Shown one piece after another: positions 1 through 8,634 of a stretch of 64,000 nucleotides of DNA. Below the pieces are notes generated by a model. It had not been told where the DNA came from and did no database searches. It saw only the letters and a list, made by a program, of their open reading frames with translations. The translations under genes and the position numbers were made by a program. The DNA is from JAMXLO01 sp963812505 (GTDB lineage: Bacteria; Pseudomonadota; Alphaproteobacteria; Acetobacterales; Acetobacteraceae): contig CAWEVM010000017.1 in NCBI GenBank assembly GCA_963812505.1, forward strand, positions 124,001-188,000, read 5' to 3'. The stretch's first letter is position 1. Each line of letters starts with the position of its first letter.

Positions 1-821
1 TGCTCGCAGGCATGGATCGCCGGGCGGTCCATGAATTCGAGCGCCACGGGAATGATGCCTGACGAAATGATCGAGTCGACGCAGGCACCGGCGACTTCGT
101 TCGAGCGAAACGCGGCGAGCATCGCGCGCGCACCTTCGGGCGACCGCAGGATGCGCACGGTGACCTCGGTGACGACAGCCAACTGGCCTTCGCTGCCGGT
201 AAGGAGGCCCAACCAGTCGTAGCCTGCGGCATCGAGATGCTCACCCCCGATCGAGAGGACCTCGCCGTCCGCCGTGACGATCTTCAACCCCAAGAGGTTG
301 TTGGCGGTGACGCCATATTTCAGGCAATGCGCGCCGCCCGAGTTCATGTTGACGTTGCCGCCGATCATGCAGGCGAGCTGGCTCGACGGATCGGGCGCGT
401 AGAAGAACCCCCTGCCCTGCACCGCATTGGTGATGCCGATATTGGTGACGCCGGCCTGCACCGTGGCGCAGCGATCGTCGTAGTCGATGTCGAGGATGCG
501 GTTCATCCGCATCAGCCCGACGACCACCGCATCCGCCATCGGCAAGGCCCCGCCGGACAGCGATGTGCCGGCGCCGCGCGGCACCACGCGGACGCCTTGC
601 TGGTGACAGAAGCGCATCACGGCGGCGACCTGCTCGGTCGTGTCGGGCAGGACGACCGCGAGCGGCGGCTGGCGGTAGGCGGACAGACCGTCGGTCTCAT
701 ATGGCTTCAGGAGCAGCGGCTCGGCGATCACTGCCGCCGGTGGGAGCAGCGCGCGCAGCCCGGCCACTATGGCGTCGCGGCGCCCCAGGATGTCCGCCTT
801 CGGTTCAGGCTGTGTGATCAT
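1..821 (-). CDS. glcD: FAD-linked oxidase, GlcD/D-lactate dehydrogenase type (C-terminus outside the window)
   Basis: This is the N-terminal 273 residues of an FAD-binding PCMH-type oxidase; the gene runs off the left edge. It starts at ATG 819-821. The FAD pyrophosphate loop is visible as PRGAGTSLSGG (residues 81-91), followed by a segment with CMIGGNVNMNSGG near 151-163 and GSEGQLAVVTEVTV at 209-222, the usual order in glycolate oxidase subunit D and D-2-hydroxyacid dehydrogenases (VAO/PCMH fold). The family oxidises glycolate or D-lactate to the 2-oxoacid at the inner face of the membrane. The next gene on the same strand, 46 bases upstream, is a D-2-hydroxyacid dehydrogenase, which fits 2-hydroxyacid metabolism. 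GlcD and a D-lactate dehydrogenase cannot be told apart without the C-terminus. Confidence 0.9.
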   Translation of the reverse strand, partial: MITQPEPKADILGRRDAIVAGLRALLPPAAVIAEPLLLKPYETDGLSAYRQPPLAVVLPDTTEQVAAVMRFCHQQGVRVVPRGAGTSLSGGALPMADAVVVGLMRMNRILDIDYDDRCATVQAGVTNIGITNAVQGRGFFYAPDPSSQLACMIGGNVNMNSGGAHCLKYGVTANNLLGLKIVTADGEVLSIGGEHLDAAGYDWLGLLTGSEGQLAVVTEVTVRILRSPEGARAMLAAFRSNEVAGACVDSIISSGIIPVALEFMDRPAIHACE

Positions 822-867
822 AACGGCGAAAATGGCCCCCCGTTCCGGGCAAGGCAAGCGGTCGCGG

Positions 868-1836
868 TCAGACCACCTGATTGCGCAGCGACGCTTCCCC
901 GCGCCACATGCGTTCGAGGTTCTCCATCAGAATCTCGATGACGTTCGCCTCATACTTGCGCGTTTCGCCACCGGTATGCGGCGTCATGAACACGTTTGGC
1001 ATCGTCCAAAGCGGCGAATCCTGTTCGGGCGGCTCGGGATCCGTGCAATCCAGCGCGGCCCCTGCAATGCGTCCCGCATTCAGCGCCTCGATCAGCGCGC
1101 TCTCCACGACGCAAGGCCCGCGCCCGACATTGACCAGAAACGCCGAGCGCTGCATCAGCCCGAGCGCGCCTGCATCGATCACGCCGCGCGTTTCCGGCAC
1201 CAGCGGACAGGTGAGCACGACAAAGTCCGCCGCAGGCAGGAACCTCGACAGCTCCGCCAACGTGTGCACGGAATCGGCCGCCCCTTGGCCGGCGCCCGGA
1301 TCACGACGAAAGCCGACGACATTCATCTCGAACGCCTTGGCCAACTGCGCCAGCCTGCCGCCGATGCGACCGAGGCCGATGATCAGCACGGTCTTGCCGG
1401 TCAGTTCGTCCTCGCGCTGCGTCAGGTCGCCGATCATGCCGCGCCAGACGCGCCGCGCCTGGTTGTCGCGCGCCTCCGGCAGCCGGCGTCCCAGAGCCAG
1501 GATCAGCGCCATCGCATGCTCCGACACCGCGCGCGCATTGACGCCTGCGGCGCTCGCCAGCCGGACGCCGCGGGCCGCCAGGACTGCCTTGTCGAACTGA
1601 TCGGTGCCGGAGCCGATCGACTGGATAAAGCGCAGCCTTGTCGCCAGCGGGATCAGCCCGTTGTGCCACATACCCGACACGACGATCACATCCGCCTCGC
1701 GCGCCCGTTGCTCCAGCCCGTCCGGTTCGCGCAATTCGAAGTTGCCGATGCCGGTGTTCAGCGCGTCGAAACAGGCCTTCATCTGATAGGCGGCGTGCGC
1801 GAAGCAGATGACGATCTCTTGCCTGGGCGGGATCAT
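868..1836 (-). CDS. D-2-hydroxyacid dehydrogenase, NAD(P)-dependent
   Basis: A 322-residue soluble enzyme of the D-isomer-specific 2-hydroxyacid dehydrogenase family, which reduces 2-oxoacids such as glyoxylate or hydroxypyruvate with NAD(P)H. The nucleotide-binding loop GLGRIG lies at residues 154-159. The substrate-binding/catalytic set is present: Arg239 in NVGRG, Glu268 in DCTDPEPP and His287 in MTPHTGG. The basic RR at 177-178 after the second Rossmann strand (VVGFRRD) suggests possible NADPH preference, which is inference. It sits directly upstream of the FAD-linked oxidase on the same strand and may be co-transcribed, giving oxidising and reducing enzymes of one substrate class. The exact substrate cannot be read from the sequence. 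Confidence 0.9.
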   Translation of the reverse strand: MIPPRQEIVICFAHAAYQMKACFDALNTGIGNFELREPDGLEQRAREADVIVVSGMWHNGLIPLATRLRFIQSIGSGTDQFDKAVLAARGVRLASAAGVNARAVSEHAMALILALGRRLPEARDNQARRVWRGMIGDLTQREDELTGKTVLIIGLGRIGGRLAQLAKAFEMNVVGFRRDPGAGQGAADSVHTLAELSRFLPAADFVVLTCPLVPETRGVIDAGALGLMQRSAFLVNVGRGPCVVESALIEALNAGRIAGAALDCTDPEPPEQDSPLWTMPNVFMTPHTGGETRKYEANVIEILMENLERMWRGEASLRNQVV

Positions 1837-1879
1837 GCGGTGCTGCCCTTGCTGCCTGCGCGGTAGAACGCCGCGACGG

Positions 1880-2005
1880 TCAGCCCTGGCGAGCCTTCAT
1901 CCGCGGGTTCTTCTTGTTGATCACGTAGACGCGCCCGCGCCGGCGCACCACGCGGCAATTCTTGTCGCGGACCTTCGCGGCCTTCAGGCTGTTGCGAATT
2001 TTCAT
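1880..2005 (-). CDS. rpmJ: 50S ribosomal protein L36
   Basis: A 41-residue, very basic protein starting MKIRNSLKAAKVRDKNCRVV and ending NKKNPRMKARQG. It matches bacterial ribosomal protein L36 of the zinc-free kind: only one cysteine remains (Cys17), so the CxxC...CxxxxH zinc ribbon of the other L36 type is absent. This form is usual in Alphaproteobacteria. The stop codon is at 1880-1882 and the ATG at 2003-2005. It is a stand-alone gene here, not in the spc operon, which is also common for this form. It is a component of the large ribosomal subunit. Confidence 0.95.
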   Translation of the reverse strand: MKIRNSLKAAKVRDKNCRVVRRRGRVYVINKKNPRMKARQG

Positions 2006-2078
2006 CTCGGCGCCTCGTGAAGAGCGGCGCTGGATAAGGGCGGCGAGCGGGCGTGTCAACCGCGACCCGCCTCCGGCC

Positions 2079-2978
2079 TCACCCGCCGCCGATGGCGTGC
2101 CAGCGCACCAGCCGCAGCCGGCCCATGCGCATCAAGCGGAATCGCGCCAACCAGGGCTCGGCTTCGTGCACCACCACGGCGATCTGGCCCAAGGACGGGT
2201 GAGCGCCCGCCAAGGTCTGGACTGCGACACGCCAGCCGCGGATCGCGTGCTCCATGTGCCTGTGCGACACGTCCTCGACGATCCGAACATCGAACCGGAG
2301 GCGCGCCAGTATGTTGGTGATTTCCAGTTCGCTGGGCACCGCGGCGGGACGATGTTCCAGCCGCGCCCAGCTTGCGACCATCGGATCGACCGGATCGAGC
2401 GGCTGGTCCGCCACCATCTCCAGCAGCACGAACTGGCCTTCCGGCTTGAGCGCCAGGGCCGCAGCGGCAAGGAACGGCTCGGGATTCGCGCCACGCAGTG
2501 GCTCGATCGCCATTCCATGATGGAAGTAGCGGCGCGGAAACTTTGGCGCCAATGGATCCCAGTGCTCCACCTGCGCGCGGCGGCCCTGCCCGGCCAGCTG
2601 GCTGCGCTCGTTGGCAATGGCCGTGAGGCGCGGATTGGCCTCATAGCCGGTCACCCAGACGCCGAACTCCGCCGCAATTCGCCGCGGTGGACCACCGGTG
2701 CCGGCACCGATCAGGAAGAGGCTGGAGGCGGCCGTCAGACCAAACGGCTTGGCGAGGCGCAAAACCTCGGCGGCGCCACCGGGAAACAGGAAACCCTCAC
2801 CCCATAATGCTTCGGCCACTCCAATCCGGGCACTCGGCCAGATCGGGTCGTCGTCCTCGGCCAGGGCGGCGTTGGGCACCAGCGAGTGAGCCGGTTCGAT
2901 GGGAATGTCGACCGGAGGCGAATGCCACCCCAGCAGGTTCCACACGCTGTCGAGCAGCATGGTGCCATACCTCCGCAC
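2079..2978 (-). CDS. class I SAM-dependent methyltransferase-like protein
   Basis: A 299-residue protein; a second start at Met7 (position 2960) is equally plausible. SLFLIGAGTGGPPRR (residues 86-100) looks like motif I of a Rossmann-fold methyltransferase, followed by an acidic strand end (GYEANP) that would bind the SAM ribose. A long central helical region and a WRVAVQTLAG segment follow. No second diagnostic motif identifies the substrate, so this is a fold-level call. It stands alone between rpmJ and a cupin gene on the same strand, about 70 bases after rpmJ's start and 40 bases from the cupin stop. Confidence 0.6.
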   Translation of the reverse strand: MRRYGTMLLDSVWNLLGWHSPPVDIPIEPAHSLVPNAALAEDDDPIWPSARIGVAEALWGEGFLFPGGAAEVLRLAKPFGLTAASSLFLIGAGTGGPPRRIAAEFGVWVTGYEANPRLTAIANERSQLAGQGRRAQVEHWDPLAPKFPRRYFHHGMAIEPLRGANPEPFLAAAALALKPEGQFVLLEMVADQPLDPVDPMVASWARLEHRPAAVPSELEITNILARLRFDVRIVEDVSHRHMEHAIRGWRVAVQTLAGAHPSLGQIAVVVHEAEPWLARFRLMRMGRLRLVRWHAIGGG

Positions 2979-3017
2979 GGAAGTGTGTCACCAGACGATT
3001 GAGGAACCGTTGAGAGC

Positions 3018-3353
3018 TTAATCGAATTCGGTCAGCACGTAGCGCACCACCTCATCACCCACCACGCTGGGCTTGTGACGGTGCACCGGGCCCGCGGGAA
3101 TGTGGAGCATATCGCCCGGCCCTGCCTCGACGGCGTGATCATTGAAGGTGTAGCGGATGCGACCGGCCAGGATGAAGATGGAATGGCCGGCTTCGCACCA
3201 CGCGGGCTCGACCGCGCCCGGCAGATCCGGCGCACGTTCCTGATAACGCAGGGCGATGCCAAAGCCGGATACCGCCTCGCGCACCTTCAGCTGTTCCGTG
3301 ACCACCTGCAGCGGGTGGGCCGCGGCGGGAAACAGGTAGGGACTGTGGCTCAT
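3018..3353 (-). CDS. small single-domain cupin protein
   Basis: A 111-residue protein with one cupin barrel. The first motif is degenerate (EPAWCEAGHSIFILAGRIRY). The second is clear: AGPGDMLHIPAGPVHRH, with His and Pro in the usual places of a metal- or ligand-binding cupin. It lies 4 bases downstream of the OxyR-like gene on the same strand, so the two are probably co-transcribed. No catalytic role can be assigned; small cupins of this kind are sensors, isomerases or dioxygenase-like proteins. Confidence 0.75.
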   Translation of the reverse strand: MSHSPYLFPAAAHPLQVVTEQLKVREAVSGFGIALRYQERAPDLPGAVEPAWCEAGHSIFILAGRIRYTFNDHAVEAGPGDMLHIPAGPVHRHKPSVVGDEVVRYVLTEFD

Positions 3354-3357
3354 CTGG

Positions 3358-4305
3358 CTATTTTGCGCCCACTCCCGGCTGGGGTGAAGTCAACGCATCG
3401 CGGCAGGTATCCGTCAACAGAGGCACCAACGCCCGATATTCCGATGCCCGTGGTGCATTCGGGCGCCACGCGAGCCCCAGGGTCCGCCAGGCGCCGGCAC
3501 CGGACAGAGAACGCAGCTCAATCCTGGTTCCCTCCGTCACTCCGGCCGCGATGGCAATCCTGGGCAGCAAGGTCACGCCCAGTCCGCCGGCCACCATCTG
3601 CACCAGCGTATACAGACTGGTGGCGGCGAAGACATCCTGACCGTCGCGGTCACCGGCCAGCAGGCCGCACACCGCGAGTGCCTGATCCCGCAGGCAGTGG
3701 CCGTCCTCCATCAGCAGCAACCGCTCCCCCGCGAGGGCCGCTACCGGCACCTTGTCCTGGGCCGCCAGCCTGTGACCAGGCGGCAGCGCAACCAGAAACT
3801 CGTCGCGGGCCACCGGCGCTGCATCGGCGCCGCCGCAGTCGCACGGGAGCGCCAACAGCAGCACGTCCAGCCGGGTCGACTCGAGGCGCTCGACGAGATG
3901 CGCAGTCGTATCCTCGCGCAGATAGAGCCGCAGTTGTGGAAAGGCGTTGCGCAGCATCGGCATCAGTCGTGGCAGCAGGAAGGGCCCGATGGTCGGGATC
4001 ACGCCAAGCCGGAGCGGACCACCCATCGGCGCGCGCGCCGCTTCCGCTGCCTCCACGACCGCCTCCAGCGCGGTCAGTGCGGCGCCGGCACGCGCCACCA
4101 GATCGCAGCCGAGCGGCGTGAACACCACGTGCTTGCCGGCGCCCCGGTCAAGGATCGCGGCGTCGAGCTGGCGCTCCAGCGTCAAGATGCCGGCCGAAAG
4201 GGTGGATTGGGTTACCGAACAGGCCAGCGCCGCGCGGCCGAAATGGCGGCATTCTGCGAGCGCGGTCAGATAACGGAGCTGTTGTGGACTGGGCAGGATC
4301 GTCAT
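3358..4305 (-). CDS. oxyR: OxyR-type LysR transcriptional regulator of peroxide stress
   Basis: A 315-residue LysR-family regulator with the N-terminal winged helix-turn-helix (about residues 6-60; RYLTALAECRHFGRAALACS) and a C-terminal periplasmic-binding-protein-like effector domain. The diagnostic feature is GHCLRDQALAVC with Cys204 and Cys213, the same nine-residue spacing as the redox pair Cys199/Cys208 of E. coli OxyR, which forms a disulfide on exposure to H2O2. It is therefore very likely an H2O2 sensor. The usual neighbour (katG or ahpCF) is absent; instead a cupin gene follows 4 bases after the stop. Confidence 0.88.
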   Translation of the reverse strand: MTILPSPQQLRYLTALAECRHFGRAALACSVTQSTLSAGILTLERQLDAAILDRGAGKHVVFTPLGCDLVARAGAALTALEAVVEAAEAARAPMGGPLRLGVIPTIGPFLLPRLMPMLRNAFPQLRLYLREDTTAHLVERLESTRLDVLLLALPCDCGGADAAPVARDEFLVALPPGHRLAAQDKVPVAALAGERLLLMEDGHCLRDQALAVCGLLAGDRDGQDVFAATSLYTLVQMVAGGLGVTLLPRIAIAAGVTEGTRIELRSLSGAGAWRTLGLAWRPNAPRASEYRALVPLLTDTCRDALTSPQPGVGAK

Positions 4306-4527
4306 CGTCTTACTCGATCAAAGTCTTGCTTTTAATTCAATGCCACAGATTTATTGCGACCGCCATATCGCAGGCGTTCCGCCCGATCATAGCGAAGGCA
4401 GCATCCTGTCGATGGTCAGTCGGTAGCCGTCGTGGTCGCCGAACGATCGGAAGATCGCGGCTACGCGGCTTCGCTCAGGAAGCCCACATGACGGACCTCG
4501 ACCGTGAGCGCGACACCGGCTTCGATG

Positions 4528-5991
4528 TCATGAATTCAGGGTATTCTTATGAATCCTGCCGTCCTTCATTATGATGGCAAAATTCGTCGCCGGGTCCTCG
4601 ATGAGTTGCAGCTTCTCGAGCGGATTGCCGTCGACGAGAATCAGGTCAGCAAGCGCACCCTCTTCCAGGACGCCCAACTTCCCGGGATAGGGATTACGTG
4701 GACCGGCGAGGCCGAGCAGTTCCGCATTGGTGGCGGTTGCCATTTTCAAAATCTCGGGTGCCGTATACCAGCGACTCAGGTGCGTCAGCATCGCACCCTG
4801 GCGCATTGCCACGGTTCCAGAGAACAGCAGGTCTGAGCCGAACGCTGTCTTGATATTGTATTTCTTCGCGAATTCGTATGCTGTCTCGGTGCCCGCAATT
4901 ACCTCCAGTTGCTTGGCCCGGCTTTCGCCGGTCAACGGTACCAAATCACCTTCCCCAACGAACGGTTGAATGCTCAGCCATATGTCCTTGTCCGCCATCA
5001 GCCTGGCGGTCGTCTCGTCCATCAGATGGCCATGCTCGATGCATGCAACGCCAGCAGAGATCGCGCGATGAATCGCAGCAGGCACATAGGCATGTACCGT
5101 GACATAGGTGCCCCAGTCTTGAGCCGCCTCGACGCCGGCACGCAACTCCGGCTGCGTAAAGGTCAACGCATCGAGCGGACTGCGAGGCGTCGACACTCCA
5201 CCACTTCCCACGAGCTTGATCTGCGACGCGCGTTGCAAGAGCTGCTCGCGCACGCGCAATCGCACCTCGTCCGGGCTGTCGGCAACGATGCTGCCACCCG
5301 ACATCTCCACACCGGCAGGCTTGCCCGCGACACTGGGCAGTTCGGAAACCGGACGCATGTCACCGTGACCACCGGTCGCGGTTATCATCGCACCTGACGG
5401 ATAAATGCGCGGGCCTGGCGAAAGGCCCTCGTCGATCGCCTGCTGCAACGCGAAGGCGGGACCGCCAACATCCCGGACCGTGGTGAACCCGCGCATCAGC
5501 GTGCGCTCGGCCTCGGCGGCGGCTGCCAGAAAGATGTAGCCGACATCCGCGGTCATCATGGTCTGGAGCGGTAAAGCCGCGAACATCGCATGCCAGTGCG
5601 CGTCGATAAGGCCTGGCATCATCACTCGGCCACCACAATCGATGACCTGCGCGCCATCCGGCGGCGCAGGGTTGCCATTCGACACGGCTTTGATCCGGTT
5701 GCCTTCAACGAGGAGACGGAGCCCGTCGCGCAATGCGCTGGCTTTGCCGTCGAACAGCCGCAGATTCGTGAACAGGATCGGCCGTGGCGCACCAGACGTC
5801 GGCGCCGACTGCGCACCTGCAAGCCGCGGCAGGCCAAGCGATCCAATCGAGGCCGCCATGCCGGCAACGAAGCCTCGTCGCGAAAGATCTGCGCCTATCC
5901 TACGCGACAAAGATCGGATTTCCTGCCTATGGCAGAGACACCCCACATGGCTCGTCAGAGCTGCGGTGTCGCCTGATGTGCATGAAAACAT
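4528..5991 (-). CDS. Tat-exported metal-dependent amidohydrolase
   Basis: A 487-residue protein of the amidohydrolase superfamily (imidazolonepropionase/prolidase-like branch). An N-terminal SRRGFVAGMAASIGSLGLP stretch (twin Arg at 38-39, hydrophobic core, then AGAQ) looks like a Tat signal peptide, so the enzyme probably works in the periplasm. Metal ligands can be followed: HxH at His132/His134, Lys259 in IKLVGSGG (carboxylated lysine position), His300, His320 and Asp387 in AFGSDLLF. The true start may be later than the ATG at 5991, because the 30 residues before the twin Arg are longer than usual. The substrate is unknown; the family hydrolyses cyclic amides and Xaa-Pro-like or carbamate substrates. 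It stands alone, with 220 bases to the OxyR-type gene downstream. Confidence 0.85.
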   Translation of the reverse strand: MFSCTSGDTAALTSHVGCLCHRQEIRSLSRRIGADLSRRGFVAGMAASIGSLGLPRLAGAQSAPTSGAPRPILFTNLRLFDGKASALRDGLRLLVEGNRIKAVSNGNPAPPDGAQVIDCGGRVMMPGLIDAHWHAMFAALPLQTMMTADVGYIFLAAAAEAERTLMRGFTTVRDVGGPAFALQQAIDEGLSPGPRIYPSGAMITATGGHGDMRPVSELPSVAGKPAGVEMSGGSIVADSPDEVRLRVREQLLQRASQIKLVGSGGVSTPRSPLDALTFTQPELRAGVEAAQDWGTYVTVHAYVPAAIHRAISAGVACIEHGHLMDETTARLMADKDIWLSIQPFVGEGDLVPLTGESRAKQLEVIAGTETAYEFAKKYNIKTAFGSDLLFSGTVAMRQGAMLTHLSRWYTAPEILKMATATNAELLGLAGPRNPYPGKLGVLEEGALADLILVDGNPLEKLQLIEDPATNFAIIMKDGRIHKNTLNS

Positions 5992-6275
5992 GGCCAGCGA
6001 CCTTCAACGATGGCAGCAGCGATCGTACTATGTGGCTTACTCTGCGATCCACTTCGCGGGGCCGCAAGGTAGCCGATGTCAGCGTGACATGGGACCCGCG
6101 AACACCGCCCGCTGTGCCGCTCCCCGCAACGAGTGTGATCGCGACTGTCACCAAACCATCACGTGTCTCTGCACCAAACCGATGCGATTTCTTGTGCGGT
6201 CTCGCCAATTCGCGGGAGCTGGCGCATGAGCCCGCGGACCTGCGGACCACCGAGCGCAAAAATTGCTGAGCAAGG

Positions 6276-6893
6276 ATGGCGATGACGGGCTTTCGCGAAC
6301 ACCTGAAGGAACAGCGGTGGGATGATCATCGGTACTATCATCACAGCCGGATCAACCAATCCCTCCATCTGCTCAGCGCAACAAGCTTCGTTTGCGCCTA
6401 TATCCTTGTATTCAAGGACCCCGCTGCGGCAGCGCTGACCGGGTGGCTGGTGTCCATGGTCAGTCGCCAGGTCGGACACTTGTTCTTTGAACCCAAGGGT
6501 TATGACTTCGTCAATCACGCGACCCACGAATACAAGGAAGAAATCAAGGTCGGCTACAATCTGCGGCGCAAGGTCATCCTGTTGACGATCTGGGCATTGT
6601 CGCCGTTGCTGCTGTTTGTCGACCCCACGCTCCTGCGGACCGTCGAACCAGCCAGAACGATCGGTGAGTTCGCGCGCCATGTCGGCTGGTTGTGGCTCTG
6701 GCTGGGCACCGGCGGATTGCTGTTCCGGACAGTGCAACTGTTCAAGATCAGAGACGTCCAGACCGGGCTGGTCTGGGCGACGAAGATCCTCACCGACCCA
6801 TTCCATGACATCAAGCTGTACTACCGCGCGCCCGCCTATCTGCTGCGCGGCGAACTCATCGAGGGCGCCAAGCAGACCGCGCATCCGGGATAG
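6276..6893 (+). CDS. DUF962/Mpo1-like integral membrane protein
   Basis: A 205-residue membrane protein with an N-terminal His-rich segment (DDHRYYHHSRINQSLHLL, residues 16-33), a hydrophobic span, then SRQVGHLFFEPKG and another His-containing loop (NHATHE), followed by two further hydrophobic stretches. The layout H...N...H then GHxxFE resembles the DUF962/Mpo1 family, whose yeast member is an Fe-dependent 2-hydroxy fatty acid dioxygenase. The match was made by eye and is tentative. It is convergent with the frameshifted aminotransferase gene (6913-8596), 19 bases apart, and lies near a decarboxylase and a fatty acid hydroxylase, which suggests lipid metabolism. Confidence 0.55.
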   Translation: MAMTGFREHLKEQRWDDHRYYHHSRINQSLHLLSATSFVCAYILVFKDPAAAALTGWLVSMVSRQVGHLFFEPKGYDFVNHATHEYKEEIKVGYNLRRKVILLTIWALSPLLLFVDPTLLRTVEPARTIGEFARHVGWLWLWLGTGGLLFRTVQLFKIRDVQTGLVWATKILTDPFHDIKLYYRAPAYLLRGELIEGAKQTAHPG

Positions 6894-6912
6894 CGGCAGG
6901 CACGAACGAGAA

Positions 6913-8596
6913 TCAGGCGGCGCCCGAACGCGCGCCACGTTGCGACCAATAGGTGGCCACGATTTCGCGCAGGACCTGTCGCCCGATCGATCTATTCGTG
7001 CTGGCGGAACCGCTCCACCACCAGCCGTCATGATCCATCGTCCTGGCCGCCGCAATGAAGCGATCCATCACCGCAGCGAAGTCCGCATCGCTATAGTTCA
7101 GGCTGAAGATAAGCCGACCGGTGCCGACCCAACTCAACACCAACCCTTCGGCACGAAGGTAATACTGCAACATCCAATTGTAGCGGGACGGACGTGTGTA
7201 GCAGACCGTCCAGATGGACGACATATTCGCCACACTGACGGGAAGAGCACGCCTCCTCAAGCCGACGGTTCATCCGCTCGGTCCGCTCGTTCCACAGCTC
7301 ATCGAGGCCCTCGTAGAGAGCCAGCATCTCCGGCGTCTCGAGGCGGCGCAGAAACTCATTCATCGCCCCCATGACATAGGGATGCGCGTTGAATGTACCC
7401 CGTGCCAGACAAACATCGCCCGGACGATCGTCTCGGAATCGCTTCATCCATTCATGGCGTCCGCACACCACGCCAACCGGAAATCCGCCACCCAGTGTTT
7501 TCCCGTAGGTGACAAGATCAGCCCTGACGCCGAAATACTCCTGCGCTCCGCCGAGTGCCAGGCGAAAGCCGACGAAGACCTCGTCGAAGATCAGAGCGAT
7601 CCTGCGCTCGGTGCACACCGCGCGAAGCTGTTGCAGCCAGCGCGTATACGCCTGGCGGTCGAAATGCGCTGCCCTGCCGCTGTCGACCAGCGACGAATCG
7701 GCGGGAGGCCCCACGTTCGGATGCAGCGCCTGGAGCGGATTGACCAATACACAGGCGATGTCGTGGCGCGTGCGGAGCACCTTCAGCGTGTGCTCGGACA
7801 TCTCGGCCAGCGTGTAGGTTTCGCGTACGGCCGAGGGATTGCCGATGCCAGGCTGAACGTCGCTCCACCAGCCATGATACGCGCCGGAGAAACGAACAAG
7901 ATGCGAGCGGCGCGTATGATAGCGCGCGAGCCGCACCGCCTGCATCACCGCCTCGGTGCCCGACATATGGAACGACACCTCGTCCAGCCCGGAGATCTGC
8001 TGGATGCGTTCGATGTTGTAGGCAACGATAGGGTGGTAGGCGCCGAGTACCGGCCCGAGGTCACGCACACTCTCAGCGCCACGCGCGATGCAGTCCTTGT
8101 AGAAGTCGTAGCCAAACAGATTGACGCCGTAGGAATTGGCAACGTCATACAAGACATTCCCGTCAATATCGCTGACGGTCACGCCGGCGGAGGATTCAAG
8201 AACGGAACCGGCGGCCAGGTGTTCGCGGACATGGCGGCTAAACTGGAACGGGACCCGGTAGGCCGAGGTGAATTGAAGATCGGAGGCTCCGCTCTTCACC
8301 TGGGCGGTCAGAGCGCTGGTCCGCGGGAATCGATCCCGATAAATCGAGGTGAGCCGCAAAAACCCATTCTGTCTTCGGCTCGCGATGCCCTCGGGTGGAT
8401 TGTCCGAGCGGAAGAACCGGTGTTCATCGTACTCGTAGAACGGCACCACCGATGCAATCCGTCGCGCCAGCCGCGCATGTCCCGCAAGCGACCGGTGCTT
8501 CGCCATCGACAGTTCGAACCGTCGTTTGGCCTTGACGAGTGGAACACTCAACGCCGCGGCACCCGCGAGAGAGGCTGCGAGAATCGACAGTTCCAT
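6913..8596 (-). pseudogene. class III (GSA-aminomutase-like) aminotransferase, frameshifted
   Basis: PLP fold-type I enzyme related to glutamate-1-semialdehyde 2,1-aminomutase, with an extra N-terminal hydrophobic segment (residues 1-22) that may anchor it to the membrane. The catalytic set is intact: HMSGTEAVMQA near 210-220, the FDEVFVGFR Asp338 and the PLP lysine Lys366 in TYGKTLGGG. The frame containing these ends early at 7091. The expected C-terminus (LPVSVANMSSIWTV ... LSWVGTGRLIFSLNYSDADF) continues in the +1 frame down to 6913, so one base appears added, or two lost, near 7243-7256, just after a run encoding RRLEE. This is either a recent pseudogene or a sequencing error. It diverges from the phosphatidylserine decarboxylase gene, whose start lies 39 bases away. 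Confidence 0.82.
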
Positions 8597-8634
8597 GGCG
8601 GTTGCATGACTCCTTCCGGCACGAAGTCACTATC

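Noticed and set aside
3018..4305. The open plus-strand frames here as alternative genes
   Set aside because: They are Arg/Pro/Ala-rich translations opposite clearly homologous proteins and have no recognisable motif.
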